Notes under the pieces: generated by a model
What the model was told of the DNA's origin: nothing
What the model saw: only the letters and a program-made list of their open reading frames with translations
Databases searched by the model: none
Shown here: positions 20,747 through 31,325 of the stretch, in pieces
How positions within the stretch are numbered: position 1 is the first letter of the stretch
Layout of the letters: each line of letters begins with the position of its first letter
Made by a program: the position numbers and the translations under genes
Source: Taeniopygia guttata
Lineage: Eukaryota; Chordata; Aves; Passeriformes; Estrildidae
Direction of reading: 5' to 3'
NCBI RefSeq assembly: GCF_048771995.1
Contig: NC_133064.1
Location: 25,275,001-25,339,000 of the forward strand
Length of the DNA stretch: 64,000 nucleotides

Positions 20747-22304
20747 ATGGGACAGAGGAAAAGCAAGCCCTCTGGTCCCATGGGTGGGGGAACCCCTGCA
20801 AAGCTTCCCCAGATCCCTGAGGATAGTCCTCTAGGAGTAATGATAAATAATTGGGATTCTTTCCCCTCTAGAAAAGGGAAGGATAAAGTCAAAATGCTGC
20901 ACTATTGTATGGAGGTTTGGGGAGGGAAACAGATTAGAGGAGATCATTTATATTGGCCTGTATTTGGATCCTCTGAAGATTGGATTTGTCAGGCTTTAAA
21001 TATATATGTAAACTCTCAGGAGCCCTTTAATTTGGAGGAGAGCGAATACGCCTCCCTGTGGATAGTAGGAGAAACAAGGACAAAGTTGTTTGCCCTCACT
21101 TCTAGAGATAAGAAAAAGAGGACTAAAAAGGAGGTTGAATTACCCCCATATGTCCCTCCCCCATACATTCCACCGCCGCCACCACCAGCACCTCTTGGCC
21201 TGAACTTACACCCTCCTTTACCCCCAAGTCCCACCAGTCCCACAGCACCAACATCTCCCCAAGATTCAGAAGGGGAGTCACTGGAAGATAAAGAATCTGA
21301 GGATAGGAATTGCAGAGTAACGAGAAGCCAGACTAGAAAAAAAGGCTCAGGAACCAGGAATGTTCCCCCTCAGGGAGCATGGGGTGGGCATGATACCAAA
21401 CCCTCACGCAGGGCAGGCTGGGCAGCCAGCGCAAATCATGGGGGTTGGGTATGTGTCTATACCTTTGAATTCGGGAGATGTGAGGGAGTTTAAGAAGGAG
21501 ATGGGGCACTTACTAGAAGATCCCCTGGGGGTGGCGGAAAGATTGGATCAATTTTTAGGGCCAAACATTTACAGATGGGAAGAATTGCAGTCTGTTTTGG
21601 GAATTTTATTTACAACAGAGGAAAGGAGAATGATAAGGGAAATGGGGATGAGAATCTGGGATAATGAACACCAACAGGGACCATTGGCATACACTAAATG
21701 GCCCCTACAGAATACCCAATGGAATAACCAAGACCCGCATCATAGGACCCATATGGACGACCTGCGGAACATAATCATACAGGGCATTAAGAGAGCCATC
21801 CCTAGGGGACAGCATGTGCAAAAAGCCTTTTAGGTACAGCAGAAAAAGGAGGAGGATCCCACAGAATAGTTGGAAAGACTAAGAAAGGCTTTTCAATTGT
21901 ATTCTGGGGTAGACCCTGACACCCCAGAGGGGGAGGCATTGTTAAAAATGCAGTTTGTAGTCAACTCATGGGTGGATATACGAAGGAAACTAGAGAAGTT
22001 GGATGGGTGGCAAACTAGGGGATTGGAGGAACTCCTATGGGAAGCACAGAAAGTGTACGTTAGAAGGGAAGATGAGAGTTACAAAAAGCAGTCAAGGATT
22101 ATGGCTGCAGTAGTACATGAGGGACCCAAGCCAACCCCCCAAGGAAGGAGGACTGGGCAGGGGGAGGTTCGAAAGTATGTCCCTCGGGATGGGGGAAGAG
22201 CTCGTGAGAAGGAAATCACATGTTTCTACTGCGGAAAGAAGGGTCACAGGAAGAGGGAATGTCGACAAAGGATAGTGGACGAGAAAATGTTCAAGGAAGA
22301 CTAG
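20747..22304 (+). pseudogene. gag: C2 gag (gammaretrovirus-like)
   Basis: The start MGQRKSKPSGP at 20747 is chosen for the Gly-2 myristoylation signal and homology to A and C1; upstream codons are leader. Matrix (residues 1-125) has WICQALNIYVNSQEPFNLEE. It is followed by a Pro-rich linker with PPYVPPPYIPPPPPPAP, which contains late-domain-like PPxY motifs. A frameshift around 21360-21490 joins to capsid (VGYVSIPLNSGDVREFKKEM; NEHQQGP). Two in-frame stops (21832-21834, 21868-21870) break capsid. Nucleocapsid ends with an intact zinc knuckle CFYCGKKGHRKREC at about 22219-22260. The frame closes at UAG 22302-22304. Confidence 0.88.
22302..22304 (+). promoter_or_regulatory. Gag-Pol UAG readthrough site of C2
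   Basis: Gag ends in TAG, and the next codons (AGGTGTCACGGGCTC...) run in the same frame into protease. The alignment with provirus A (TAGGGAGGTCATGGGCTC) shows the same position and layout, consistent with gammaretroviral stop-codon suppression. Confidence 0.7.
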
Positions 22305-23750
22305 AGGTGTCACGGGCTCTATTTGTTGGGGACACAACATCGTAAAGAGCCCTTGATAAAAATCAAAGTGGGACCCCAACAACAAGAAATGGAATTTTTA
22401 ATTGATACTGGGGTAGAACGATCTACAGTGCAGAGTCTGCCCCTGGGATGCAAGAAGTCATCAGAAACTGTATATGTAATAGGTGCAAAAGGAGAGCCAT
22501 TTGAGGTACCAATAATTAAAGAGGTAGTATTTGAAACGGACTCTAAATTTGGAATAGGCTCTTTACTATTAGTACCTGAAGCAGAGTATAACCTGCTGGG
22601 GCGGGATTTAATAATAGAATTAGGTATCAACCTAGAAGTAGTGGACAAGAAATTACAAATTAAACTCTGCCCCCTTAGAGTAGAAGATGAGAAGAAAATT
22701 AATCCCGAAGTTTGGTATACCCCAGAAACAGTGGGCAAACTAAAAATTCCACCCTTTTCAGTCACAATTAGCAATCCTGAAAACCCGGTTAAAACAAAAC
22801 AGTATCCTGTCCCTAGAGAAGGAAAAATGGGATTAAAACCGGAAATAGATCGGCTACTAGAAAAGGGGCTCCTAGAGCCATGTATGCCCCCCTTTAACAC
22901 TCCCATTTTGCCAGTAAAGAAACCAGACGGGTCCTATAGATTAGTCCATGATCTGAGAGAAATAAACAAAATAACCTTGGCAAGGTTCCCGGTGGTAGCT
23001 AATCCATACACCTTGCTGAGTCGTCTAGGACCCGAAAATTGCTGGTATAGTGTAATTGATCTAAAAGATGCCTTTTGGGCTTGCCCTTTGGATGAAAAAT
23101 ACTGGGATTATTTTGCCTTTGAATGGGAAGACCCAGAAACCCATCGACGACAACAACTGAGATGGACAGTCCTGCCCCAAGGATTTACTGAATCTCCTAA
23201 TCTATTCAGACAAGCCCTAGGACAAATTCTCCAAGAATATGAAGTTGGGAAGGGAATAACACAAATCCAATATGTGGATGATTTATTAATTGCTGGGAAT
23301 GAAGAGGAGGCAGTGAGACAGGAGAGTATCAAATTACTGAATTTTCTAAACTCAAAGGGATTAAAGGTATCCAAGTCTAAATTACAATTTGTTGAGAAAG
23401 AAGTCAAGTATTTAGGGCACTATTTGAGTGAAGGGGTAAAGAAAATAGACCCTGAAAGAGTAAAAGGGATTCTCTCGATCCCACCCACTAAGAATAAGCA
23501 GCAAATACATCAGTTATTAGGATTAGTAGGGTATTGTAGACAGTGGATAGAGAATTACAGCAATAAAGTTAAATTCTTGTATAACAAACTAAGTCAAGAC
23601 AGTCTGCTAAAATGGACCCCTATGGATGAGCAGCACTTAAAGGAGCTACAAGCAGATTTGATGAATGCACCTGTACTCAGCTTACCTGATCTAAAAGACC
23701 CTTTTACCTATTTATTAACACTGAAGGGGGAACCGCCTATGGGGTTCTAA
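22305..23750 (+). pseudogene. pol: C2 protease and reverse transcriptase
   Basis: The frame is open from the gag UAG to 23750. Protease shows FLIDTGVERSTV (position after DTG is Val) and YNLLGRDLIIELGI. RT shows LEPCMPPFNTPILPVKKPDG, VIDLKDAFWACPL (first catalytic Asp), TVLPQGFTESPNLFRQAL and IQYVDDLLIAGN with the YVDD box at about 23270-23281. Thumb/connection follow (KYLGHYLSEG, LGLVGYCRQWIENY). The long stop-free frame suggests a moderately young insertion. A frameshift near 23735-23750 separates it from RNase H. Confidence 0.88.
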
Positions 23751-24635
23751 CACAAGAATGGGCTGATAAGAAGACGCCTGTAGCATATCTTTCCAAATTA
23801 TTAGACCCTGTGAGTAAGGGATGGCCGACCTGTTTGCAAGCTATTGTGGCCGCTGCCCTTTTCGTCGAGGAAGCTCATAAACTAACTTTGAATGGGGAAT
23901 TGAGAGTTTTATCCCCACATAATATTAGGGGAATTTTACAACAAAAAGCGGATAAGTGGATCACAGATTCCAGACTTTTAAAATATGAAGGCATTTTAAT
24001 TGATTCACCAAATCTGTCACTTGAAGTAACTACAACATAGAATCCTGCCCAGTTCCTATATGGGGAACCTAATGAAGAGGGATTGGCACACAATTGTTTC
24101 CAGACCATAGAAAGCCAAACCAAAAATCAGGCCAGACCTAGAAGAGGAGGAACTGGAACAGGGAGAAAGATTGTTTGTAGATGGCTCCTCACGGGTGATA
24201 GAAGGGAAGCGGAGATCAGGTTATGCCATAATAGGAGGGAAAAACTTAGAAGTAATTGAATCGGGACCTCTGAGTAACTCCTGGTCTGTGCAAGCCTGCG
24301 AATTGTATGCTGTACTCAGGGCCTTGAGACTATTAAAAAGAAAAACCGGGACAATTTATACTGACTCTAAGTATGCTTATGGGGTAGTACATACATTTGG
24401 GAAAATCTGGGAAGAGAGGGGACTCATAAACTCACAAGGAAAGGATCTAATTCACCAGGAGCTTGTTGTTCAAGTTTTAAGTGCCCTAAGGGACCCAGCC
24501 CAAATTGCAGTAGTTCACCTTAGGGGACACCAGAAGGGACTTCATTTTCGAAATAGGGGAAATAACTTAGCTGATCAAGAGGCAAAGAGGGCAGCTTTAC
24601 AAGCTCCAGTACAGAAAGAAGGAAAGGGGTAAGGT
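23751..24635 (+). pseudogene. pol: C2 connection and RNase H
   Basis: After the frameshift, the connection (MSKGWPTCLQAIVAAALF, SPHNIRGILQQKADKW) reads to a stop at 24038-24040. RNase H is open from 24171 with FVDGSSRVIEGKRRSGY, ACELYAVLRALRLL, IYTDSKYAYGVVHTF and RGNNLADQEAKRAAL, which hold the acidic active-site residues and the final Asp. A TAA at 24630-24632 separates it in frame from integrase. Confidence 0.85.
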
Positions 24636-25823
24636 ACTACTATACTGGTGAAGTCTCCTAAAGAAAAATGGCAAATATATAGTTTCACAGCACAAGAGAA
24701 AGAAAAATTACATAAAATGGGGATCGAGGAAAAACCAGAGGGTCAGTGGAAACTCCCAGATGGGAGAATGGTTTTGCCCAAATGTATGGCTCTGGGAATA
24801 CTACAGAGGTTCCACGATCAAACTCACTGGGGAACTCAGGCATTGGTAGACCAGTTTACAACCAAATATACAAGTATTGGCATTTATAACTTAGTTAAAC
24901 AAGTAGTAAGAGATTGCTTGATTTGTCAGAAGGTAAACAAAACCCATCAAAGGGAAAGACCCATGGGAGGAAGGGAATTAGCCCATAGACCCTTCGCAAA
25001 AATACAGATAGATTTTACTGAACTACGTAAAGTGGGGAGATATAAATATCTACTAGTGATTGTGGACCATCTTACTCATTTTATAGAAGCATATCCAACT
25101 GCTAGGACTACGGCACAAACAGTGGTCAAAATATTGTTAGAAGAAATAATCCCAAAATATGGGATAATAGAGACAATAGATTCTGACAGAGGACCCCACT
25201 TTGTGTCAAAAATAACTAAAGATGTTTTAAGTGCTTTAGGAGTAAAATGGGAATACCATACACCATGGCATCCCCAAAGTTCTGGGAAGGTAGAGAGAAT
25301 GAATGGGGAACTGAAAAAGCAGCTCACTAAATTAATGATAGAAACAAAATTGTCATGGGTGAAATGTCTTCCTTTAGCCTTATTAAATATCAGAACTAGA
25401 CCTAGTGCAGATGTGGGAATCTCATCATTTGAAATGCTATATGAAATTCCATACGATCTAGAAGAACCCCAAGATCACCCCCAACTGAAAGACCAAAAAT
25501 TAACTACTTCTATTACAAATTTAATGAAACACCGCAATGAGCTTTGGAAAGGGGGAATGGTAGTGCAAAGGCCTCCCCTAGACTTGACAATCCACAAAAT
25601 ACACCCAGGAGACTATGTATTAATTAAATCATGGAAGGAATCCTCATTGACTCCTCAGTGGGAGGGCCCTTATCTTGTGTTGCTTACCGCAGAAACCGCA
25701 CTCCGAACTGCAGAAAAAGGATGGACACATGCTAGCAGAATAAAAGGACCTGTCACCAACAACTCGTGGCAAGTCACCAGTTCCCCAGGGGACCTGAAAC
25801 TGAGACTTCAGAAGAATAAATGA
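24636..25823 (+). CDS. pol: C2 integrase (open frame within broken pol)
   Basis: About 391 codons are open to stop 25821-25823. Domains: the N-terminal zinc site (FHDQTHWGTQALVDQF, DCLICQKVN: His-His-Cys-Cys), the catalytic core DDE (QIDFTELRKVGRYKYL, TIDSDRGPHFVSK, SSGKVERMNGELK) and a C-terminal GPY/F-type domain (GDYVLIKSWK, QWEGPYLVLL), typical of gammaretroviral integrases. It would insert viral DNA into host DNA. It has no obvious lesion, but it is separated from RT by stops, so no full polyprotein can be made. The cysteine-rich ORF begins at its stop codon (ATGA). Confidence 0.85.
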   Translation, partial: TTILVKSPKEKWQIYSFTAQEKEKLHKMGIEEKPEGQWKLPDGRMVLPKCMALGILQRFHDQTHWGTQALVDQFTTKYTSIGIYNLVKQVVRDCLICQKVNKTHQRERPMGGRELAHRPFAKIQIDFTELRKVGRYKYLLVIVDHLTHFIEAYPTARTTAQTVVKILLEEIIPKYGIIETIDSDRGPHFVSKITKDVLSALGVKWEYHTPWHPQSSGKVERMNGELKKQLTKLMIETKLSWVKCLPLALLNIRTRPSADVGISSFEMLYEIPYDLEEPQDHPQLKDQKLTTSITNLMKHRNELWKGGMVVQRPPLDLTIHKIHPGDYVLIKSWKESSLTPQWEGPYLVLLTAETALRTAEKGWTHASRIKGPVTNNSWQVTSSPGDLKLRLQKNK

Positions 25824-26399
25824 ACTCTTACCGAATTGAATACCTGCTGAAACCTTTATTATTTAGATGATGGACTGATTAGCAATATAGCTGTTAGAGT
25901 AAAGTGTAGAAATCAATATTGTAATTGCTACCCCTTTGTATGCTATATTTGTACGGTGTGCAAGGAAAGGTGGTGGTCCCATTGCAACAGAGGAACTTCC
26001 CCAAGGGGAGTTTGTAATCCTTGCTGGAAGCTCCAGAGAGAAATCATGGATTGGATACTTAGTTGCAAAATATCTAGTGGGAAGTTTGAATTAGGATCTA
26101 AGGAGTGGTGGAAAATTTTTGCAAGAGGAGTTGAACCAAACTATTATTATTACCACCAAAATGAATCGAATCCATTTGTAGTGGAAATTACAGAGGGCAT
26201 TTGTCGAAAATACCTGAAGGGAGTCCGGTGTGAAGCACCGGAGGTAAAAGACTGGAATTGGCTCTCTAATTTTAAAAGGCAAACTTCTAAAGGTCATAAA
26301 TCCCCTCCTGAAAAATACTCTTGCTGCCGAGAAGATGGTACCCCCCATGGCTCGAAGCACCCGAGTCGACAGACGAGGCAGAAGGGTAAACCACTGTGA
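25820..26399 (+). pseudogene. Unassigned cysteine-rich ORF between pol and env (C2)
   Basis: This is the counterpart of 17467-18048 in C1. The ATG at 25820 overlaps the pol stop (ATGA) and reads 16 codons to a TGA; the cysteine-rich part is open in another frame from about 25851 to 26399, so C2 carries a frameshift near the start. The eight-cysteine block (CNCYPFVCYICTVCKERW, then HCNRGTSPRGVCNPCW) has exactly the C1 spacing. Downstream are FARGVEPN, ICRKYLKGVRCEAP and YSCCREDGTPHGSKHPSRQT with a basic tail. It ends 134 bases before the env frame opens and lies in another frame. Function unknown. Confidence 0.6.
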
Positions 26400-26556
26400 A
26401 GGAAGGAGCCCTCAAATTGGAACATATCAGCAATGTCTGCAGAATTGCCTCAAGATTGGGAGTAACGAGAAGAGAGAAAGCCCTTGGGTTCAAAGATTCC
26501 TTATGGGTAACCAATTAAAGGGAAAAAAGTAACAAAAGAGATATACTCATTGCAAA

Positions 26557-28137
26557 GTGACACACCAGACCTCGCACACCATTTGCTTATTAGTTATGCT
26601 GTTTATGCCTTGCTGTGCCACTGAAATAACCACTCACGAGCCCTATAAATGGACCTTGATGAGACTAGAGGATCAACGGGTTGTACAGACAGTAATTACT
26701 CCTGGGGCTCCGAGCTTCAATTGTACACTTTGCGATCTCATAATTATGAATCCCTGTTTTAACAACTTGGGATTTTATTTTTGTCCCAGTTCAAATCCAG
26801 GAAAAACATATTGCAATTACCCGGGACATTACTACTGTGCTTACTGGGGATGTGAAACTATAGCCTCTGATTGGAATCCTGAGAAAAAGGACCCTTACCT
26901 GCGAGTGAAATGGAAACCACATGGGTGCACACCCGCTTTACATGATAGCAGTGGGGCCATTCTAGGCGAGAGCGAGGGAAACTGTGAGGGAATATATATA
27001 AATATAACTAAACCTGAGGACCCAGGATGGCTGATAGGGAAGGTTTGGGGAGTTAGGCTATGGGAACCAGGAAAGGATCGTGGGGGGCATTTATTAATTA
27101 AAAAGGAAGCGGTATCTCCTGAGTCAGAACCCGTAGGACCCAACCCAATATTAACTGAAGAGGATGCTCCACCTAATCTAGTAGAAAAGGAAGAGAGTCA
27201 AACAGAGATAAATGAAAATAGGACTCAAACTAATAATACCCCACAGGTAATAGGATCTTTAGAGGACGAGAAGAGGCCCGCAGATTGGCTATTACCGGCG
27301 GCCAATACTAAATGGGTATGTAACAATCTTGGAATTACCCCATGCATTTCACTTCAATTGTTCAACCAGAATAGCGACTATTGTATTCAAGTTTCAATAA
27401 TACCAAGAATTACATACCATACTAGTGATTATATTTATGAACAACACACTGTATCTGAACATCACTTAGTAAAAAGGGAACCTCTTACCGTTCTCACGAT
27501 TGCAACCCTCCTAACGATTGGTGGGATAGGTGCAGGTACAGGGGTCGCTTCTTTAGTCAATCAACAAAAGGAATTTAGAGCACTTAGAATTTCAGTAGAT
27601 GAAGACCTAAGTAAAATAGAGCAAGCTATTGATGGATTAGTGAAATCAGTGAGATCCCTATCTGAAGTAGTACTACAGAATAGAAGGGGATTGGATTTAT
27701 TGCTACTAGAACAAGGAGGGCTCTGTGTGGCCCTAAAAGAACAGTGTTGTGCCTATGCTGACCACACAGGGGTAGTTATAGACACCATGGCAGAACTAAG
27801 GAGGCGATTAGAGCAGAGAAAAAGTGAAAGAGAAGCCCAACAGAGCTGGTATGAGTCATGGTTCAATCATTCCCCCTGGATGACTACTTTGCTGTCTACT
27901 ATTGCTGGACCCTTGATCCTATTACTTTTAGGCCTTACGTTTGGACCTTGTATATTTAATAAACTCGTTGCAATAGTAAAAGGGTATTTAGAAGCTGCAC
28001 ATTTAATGCTTATTAGAGCAGAATATGGACCTATAGAAGAGATAGACGAAACCTTAATCTTGAGTCAGCAAGAATTACAAAGATTTGATGAACAAAATGC
28101 TGGAAAGACAAAAGGGGGGATTTGTGAAAGACAATAG
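26557..28137 (+). CDS. env: C2 env, 526-codon frame without a stop
   Basis: The envelope glycoprotein precursor would be cut into SU and TM. The frame opens after TAA 26530-26532; homology begins around a GTG at 26557, while the first ATG is 26596, inside the signal-peptide-like stretch CLLVMLFMPCC. Numbering from 26557: CTLC (C56-C59) is the SU CxxC motif, several NxT/S sites follow, the subunit junction is at about 307 (LVKR), a Gly/Ala-rich fusion-peptide-like segment lies at 308-333, a heptad region at 340-375, a gammaretroviral immunosuppressive-domain-like segment at 372-390, CX6CC at 390-398 and a membrane span at about 443-465. The tail ends inside the 3' LTR. The SU is short (about 300 residues). 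The lack of an upstream ATG means it may not be translated as it stands. Confidence 0.85.
   Translation: MTHQTSHTICLLVMLFMPCCATEITTHEPYKWTLMRLEDQRVVQTVITPGAPSFNCTLCDLIIMNPCFNNLGFYFCPSSNPGKTYCNYPGHYYCAYWGCETIASDWNPEKKDPYLRVKWKPHGCTPALHDSSGAILGESEGNCEGIYINITKPEDPGWLIGKVWGVRLWEPGKDRGGHLLIKKEAVSPESEPVGPNPILTEEDAPPNLVEKEESQTEINENRTQTNNTPQVIGSLEDEKRPADWLLPAANTKWVCNNLGITPCISLQLFNQNSDYCIQVSIIPRITYHTSDYIYEQHTVSEHHLVKREPLTVLTIATLLTIGGIGAGTGVASLVNQQKEFRALRISVDEDLSKIEQAIDGLVKSVRSLSEVVLQNRRGLDLLLLEQGGLCVALKEQCCAYADHTGVVIDTMAELRRRLEQRKSEREAQQSWYESWFNHSPWMTTLLSTIAGPLILLLLGLTFGPCIFNKLVAIVKGYLEAAHLMLIRAEYGPIEEIDETLILSQQELQRFDEQNAGKTKGGICERQ
28110..28120 (+). other. C2 polypurine tract
   Basis: AAAAGGGGGGA lies two bases before the 3' LTR start TGTGAAAG and within the end of the env frame, as is usual for gammaretroviruses. 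C1 has the same tract at about 18755-18764. Confidence 0.8.
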
Positions 28138-28591
28138 CATAGTTTTTGTTCATCAGGAAAAGCCCCAGGAATTGTGTAAGGCACAGGAAACAGTGGGGCA
28201 GGAAGGCAGGATGTATGGAATCAATAGACTGTGGAATTGAGAAATCTTTGCAAGCTGTGTAACCATATTTGGAGAAGTTGCAGGATTAACGCTATCTCAG
28301 AGGAAGAAGAATAGAAGCTTTCCTCAAACAACCACCGGACAGCAGAAAAAAGGACCCCCTAACAATAGGAAGCACATCCGCAGAGCACATCTGGAAGGCC
28401 ATGTCAGCAGTAAAATGATACAGTATAAAGAAGGACCGGGATAAGGAACCGATGTGAGCCGTGGGTGGATCAGAGAGAGAGAGGCTCCCCGGTCGCCCAG
28501 TGCTGCATTTGCCTGTATTGCTTGCTTGCTAAGTTAATACAATTCTCTTTATAAAGTGACACAAATTGGTCCCGTGTCATAATTTATAACA
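28123..28591 (+). mobile_element. C2 3' LTR
   Basis: 469 bp, TGTGAAAG...TATAACA, followed by the AGCTA duplication. It is uninterrupted and so gives the reference for the broken C2 5' LTR, including the joined CCCCAGGAATTG where C1 inserted in the other copy. Confidence 0.88.
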
Positions 28592-28596
28592 AGCTA

Positions 28597-29400
28597 GATC
28601 TTATGGAAGACAATCAGCATATTTCAGAGGATTATTACAAGCTACCTTTTCAGCAAATGTGTTTACCCCTCATGACCTAAAGCAGCTTTGTACATCTTTA
28701 CTGTCTCCAACAGAGTATTCTCTGTGGGAACTGGCATGGAAGCATTTATTAAATGACCTTTTAAGACATTATGCAAGGACTCAAGTCACTGCAAATATAA
28801 CCATAGATCAGCTTGCTGGGGAAGGAACCTACACAGATCCACAAAGACAGGCAAGGGTTCTTAACAGACAGATCCTGCAAGACATGAAGGAAACAGCAAG
28901 GACTGCCTTGCTTCAGGTGCTTGACGGGAATAAACCTGAATTAGACTTCACAGAAATAAAACAAGGGATGGATGAACCATACATTAAATTTTTGGACCAT
29001 TTAAAATTGGCATTGGATAAGCAAATTCCCATTGATCGTGCCAGAGAATAGTTATTAAAACGGCTTGCAATTTCTAATGCAAATCCAAACTGCAAAAAAA
29101 TATTGAGTGCATTGCCACAAGACCCTGAGCCTACTCTAACACAGCTAGTGGACGCTTGCAATCGCCTGGGTACTCCTGAACCCGCAGCAGCCATGCAGGC
29201 AGAGGTGCTAGCTAATGCCATCACAACTGCACAGGAAAACACCCTAAAGGAGCAGGAAAAAGCTGTAGAAATTCAAGCACAAACCCTAGCAGAGGCTCTA
29301 ACAGCATTTAAAGGGGCAATTGAAAACCAACAGACTCCAAAGGATACATGCTATTTGTGTGGCTAGAGAGGGCATTTTAAGCGATAGTGTCCTAAACTAC
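28597..29400 (+). pseudogene. gag: Provirus B gag, capsid and nucleocapsid
   Basis: This continues the capsid cut at 12487. It reads FTPHDLKQLCTSLLSPTEYS and LWELAWKHLLNDLL, then a major-homology-region-like stretch (EIKQGMDEPYIKFLDHL) and the capsid C-terminus (ILSALPQDPEPTLTQLVDAC). An in-frame TAG at 29049-29051 and frame breaks follow. A coiled-coil-like Glu/Gln/Ala stretch (29200-29330) leads to a damaged zinc knuckle (TCYLCG, stop, RGHFKR, stop, CPK). Class II ERV type, comparable to E and F. Confidence 0.82.
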
Positions 29401-29696
29401 GAAGGATGCCACTTCCAAAAAACAGTGGCTACAAGGGTCCTTATCAAAATACTAACAATTTTCGCCCACTACAGGGTTGTCTATGCCATCTTACGGGAAA
29501 CTTGCAGCCGAGCACAACTCAGTGGCGTGCAAGGACAGAAGAACCACTGTTTCACAAGCCAGAGACCACCACAGGCCACCAAGCACAGAACTGCAGCAGA
29601 TCTTTGCAGGACTACCAAGCACAATGTCTCCAGGTACCAGATTGGAGCTGTCTATAGCCCAACCAGTAATGCTAACCAATGCCATTCCACACATAG
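29401..29696 (+). pseudogene. Provirus B dUTPase-like region, first part
   Basis: After nucleocapsid, broken frames run up to the LTR at 29697. One reads ELQQIFAGLPSTMSPGTRLE, which could be the start of a betaretroviral dUTPase-like domain between gag and protease. The identification leans on the second part at 31111. Confidence 0.45.
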
Positions 29697-31110
29697 TGTC
29701 GTGGTTTGACACGGAAAAAGAATTTTTCCGGAAGGAAGAGGTCAATTTGGACATTGACCAATTGAAGGTAGACACGCCTCTGAGGACACAGAGGGGTTAA
29801 AAGCAGAATTCCCAGGAGAACTCACTCTCTTGGGTTCCGGTCAGCGGTCAGTGCAGGACTCTCCCCTGCCCGGCGACGAGCTGGGTGGGGGAGGGGAGAA
29901 GCCATGTGGCCTTCGGAGGTAGGCCCAAGGGTGGAGGGACTGGAACCGGGCTGGCCCCCTGCAGATGGAATGGTGGAGAAATCTGGGATGTCTCCATTCC
30001 CCCCCAGAGTCTCTCTCTCTCTCCCAAGAGAGAAAAAGAGACAGCGGTGGTTTTGCCAGCAGTTCACCGCAGGGAAGGAGAAGAGCGGGGGGGCCGCAAG
30101 GTGCCCAGCTGGGCTGTGGGAGCTGGAGCCTGGGCAGAAAGCCATCTCTGGGAGTCGGGACTTTTAACCCTTCCTGAGAAATGAAAGTTTTGTGAATTTT
30201 TTCTCCTCCTCAGTTTGAAAGAGAGGAAGAGAGACAGCCTGGGACCTGGGATGTTGGAAGGAGAAATTCTAGGTGGGAGGAGATGATGGAGTTGCTTTTG
30301 GCTGGACTTTTTCTTAGTAGCCACAGACTGAACTGATCTTCTCCTCCAAGAGAGACTGTATTTTAGGAGGATGCCGGTGAGCCAAAGAGACCATGCTTCA
30401 GCTGGGAAAAGACAAAAGTGGAGCGAACAGAGAAAAGTTAAGGAGGTTTGTGGTGGTGCCCCCTGTCTTCGCAGAGGAAGAAGAGAAGAAGATCTCTGTT
30501 CTTGGACCCTCAGCCCCGGGGGAAAATAGGGGGGACTGTTGGTCCCAAAAATGAAAAACTGAACTGTTGTTTTTTCCCCCCTTGGCAGGGCATCCTTGAA
30601 AAGAAAAAATCCTAAAAGCAGTCTGTCCATCCATGCATTGGTGGTGAGAGCACTGTGCATGGAAAGGAGAGGGTCACCACTGGCAAACTTTTTTTCTCCG
30701 GGCGGTGCCATGTGGTGACATGGAAACACAAGAATTGGCAGTTGTGTTTCTTGGGGGGTCTGTGGCACAGAAGAGACTCTTCTCTCCCTGCAGATGGACT
30801 GGGTGTTGATTATCTGGAGGGTGGAAACCTGATTGGGGTCCAGATTGTGTCTCACTGTGGTTTGTTGGAGTTGGGTGGTGGGAGGAGGAATGCTTTGGAA
30901 GGTTTTCATTTTGAATTGTGTGTGTTTCTTTTTTTTTTTTTTTTTCCCTCTTTTATAGTAGCATAGTGGTAGTAGTTTAATAAAGTTTTTTTTCTTGTTA
31001 TTAGGCTTGGGCCTGCTTTGCTCTGTTCTCGATCGCATTTCACAGCATTCAGTTGAGAGATTGCATTTTCATGGGGGGCACTGGCATTGTGCCAGTGTCA
31101 AACCATGACA
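29697..31110 (+). mobile_element. 1.4-kb solo LTR, copy 1, in B
   Basis: 1414 bp from TGTCGTGGTTTGACACGG to GTGTCAAACCATGACA. A TTAAAA box lies near 29795 and AATAAAG near 30978, so the transcribed repeat (R) would be over 1.1 kb, unusually long. It matches 31326-32760 and the split copy at 52805-61118 along its length. The flanking bases (CATAG / CTGGA) do not form a clear duplication. Confidence 0.82.
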
Positions 31111-31325
31111 CTGGACCATCCACAGGACAGCTGGGACCTGAACCACAACCATGTCAGTTCTTAATAGTGGGAGTGAACAGATCCCATGCAGAAGGTTTCT
31201 ATATCATTCCAACTGTGTTATCTGTCACTTGTTCACAGGAAATCACCGTTTTAGTTTTGTGTCTAGACCCTGCATGTTTTATCCCTAAAGGACTAACCAT
31301 AGCACAAGATTTTCTCCTACCAGAG
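31111..31325 (+). pseudogene. Provirus B dUTPase-like region, second part
   Basis: The frame reads GPSTGQLGPEPQPCQFLIVG, NRSHAEGFYIIPTVLS and IPKGLTIAQDFLLPE. Position and pattern (a G-P loop, a small glycine/serine region, and an IPKG-x-x-IAQ-x-LLP end) resemble the C-terminal motifs of trimeric dUTPase encoded between gag and pro in betaretroviruses. Catalytic motifs look degraded. It is bounded on both sides by 1.4-kb LTRs. Confidence 0.6.

Larger units (their letters stand above)
12488..28591 (+). mobile_element. Provirus C2 (class I), whole span with nested C1
   Basis: C2 inserted into the capsid gene of B, with AGCTA duplicated at 12483-12487 and 28592-28596. Its 5' LTR is in three pieces (12488-12533, 19235-19437, 20129-20350) because C1 and a solo LTR inserted into it. 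Its 3' LTR is 28123-28591. Order: LTR, tRNA-His primer site, gag, UAG, pro-pol, cysteine-rich ORF, env, polypurine tract, LTR. This is the best preserved class I provirus in the window. Confidence 0.9.

Noticed and set aside
22319-22906. Antisense frame of about 195 codons over C2 protease
   Set aside because: The sense frame carries the protease and RT motifs; the antisense has none.
30064-31038. Long antisense frame (about 325 codons) in the 1.4-kb LTR, and a similar one at 31501-32316
   Set aside because: It lies within an LTR, has no recognisable domain, and the counterpart in the other copy is only partly open.
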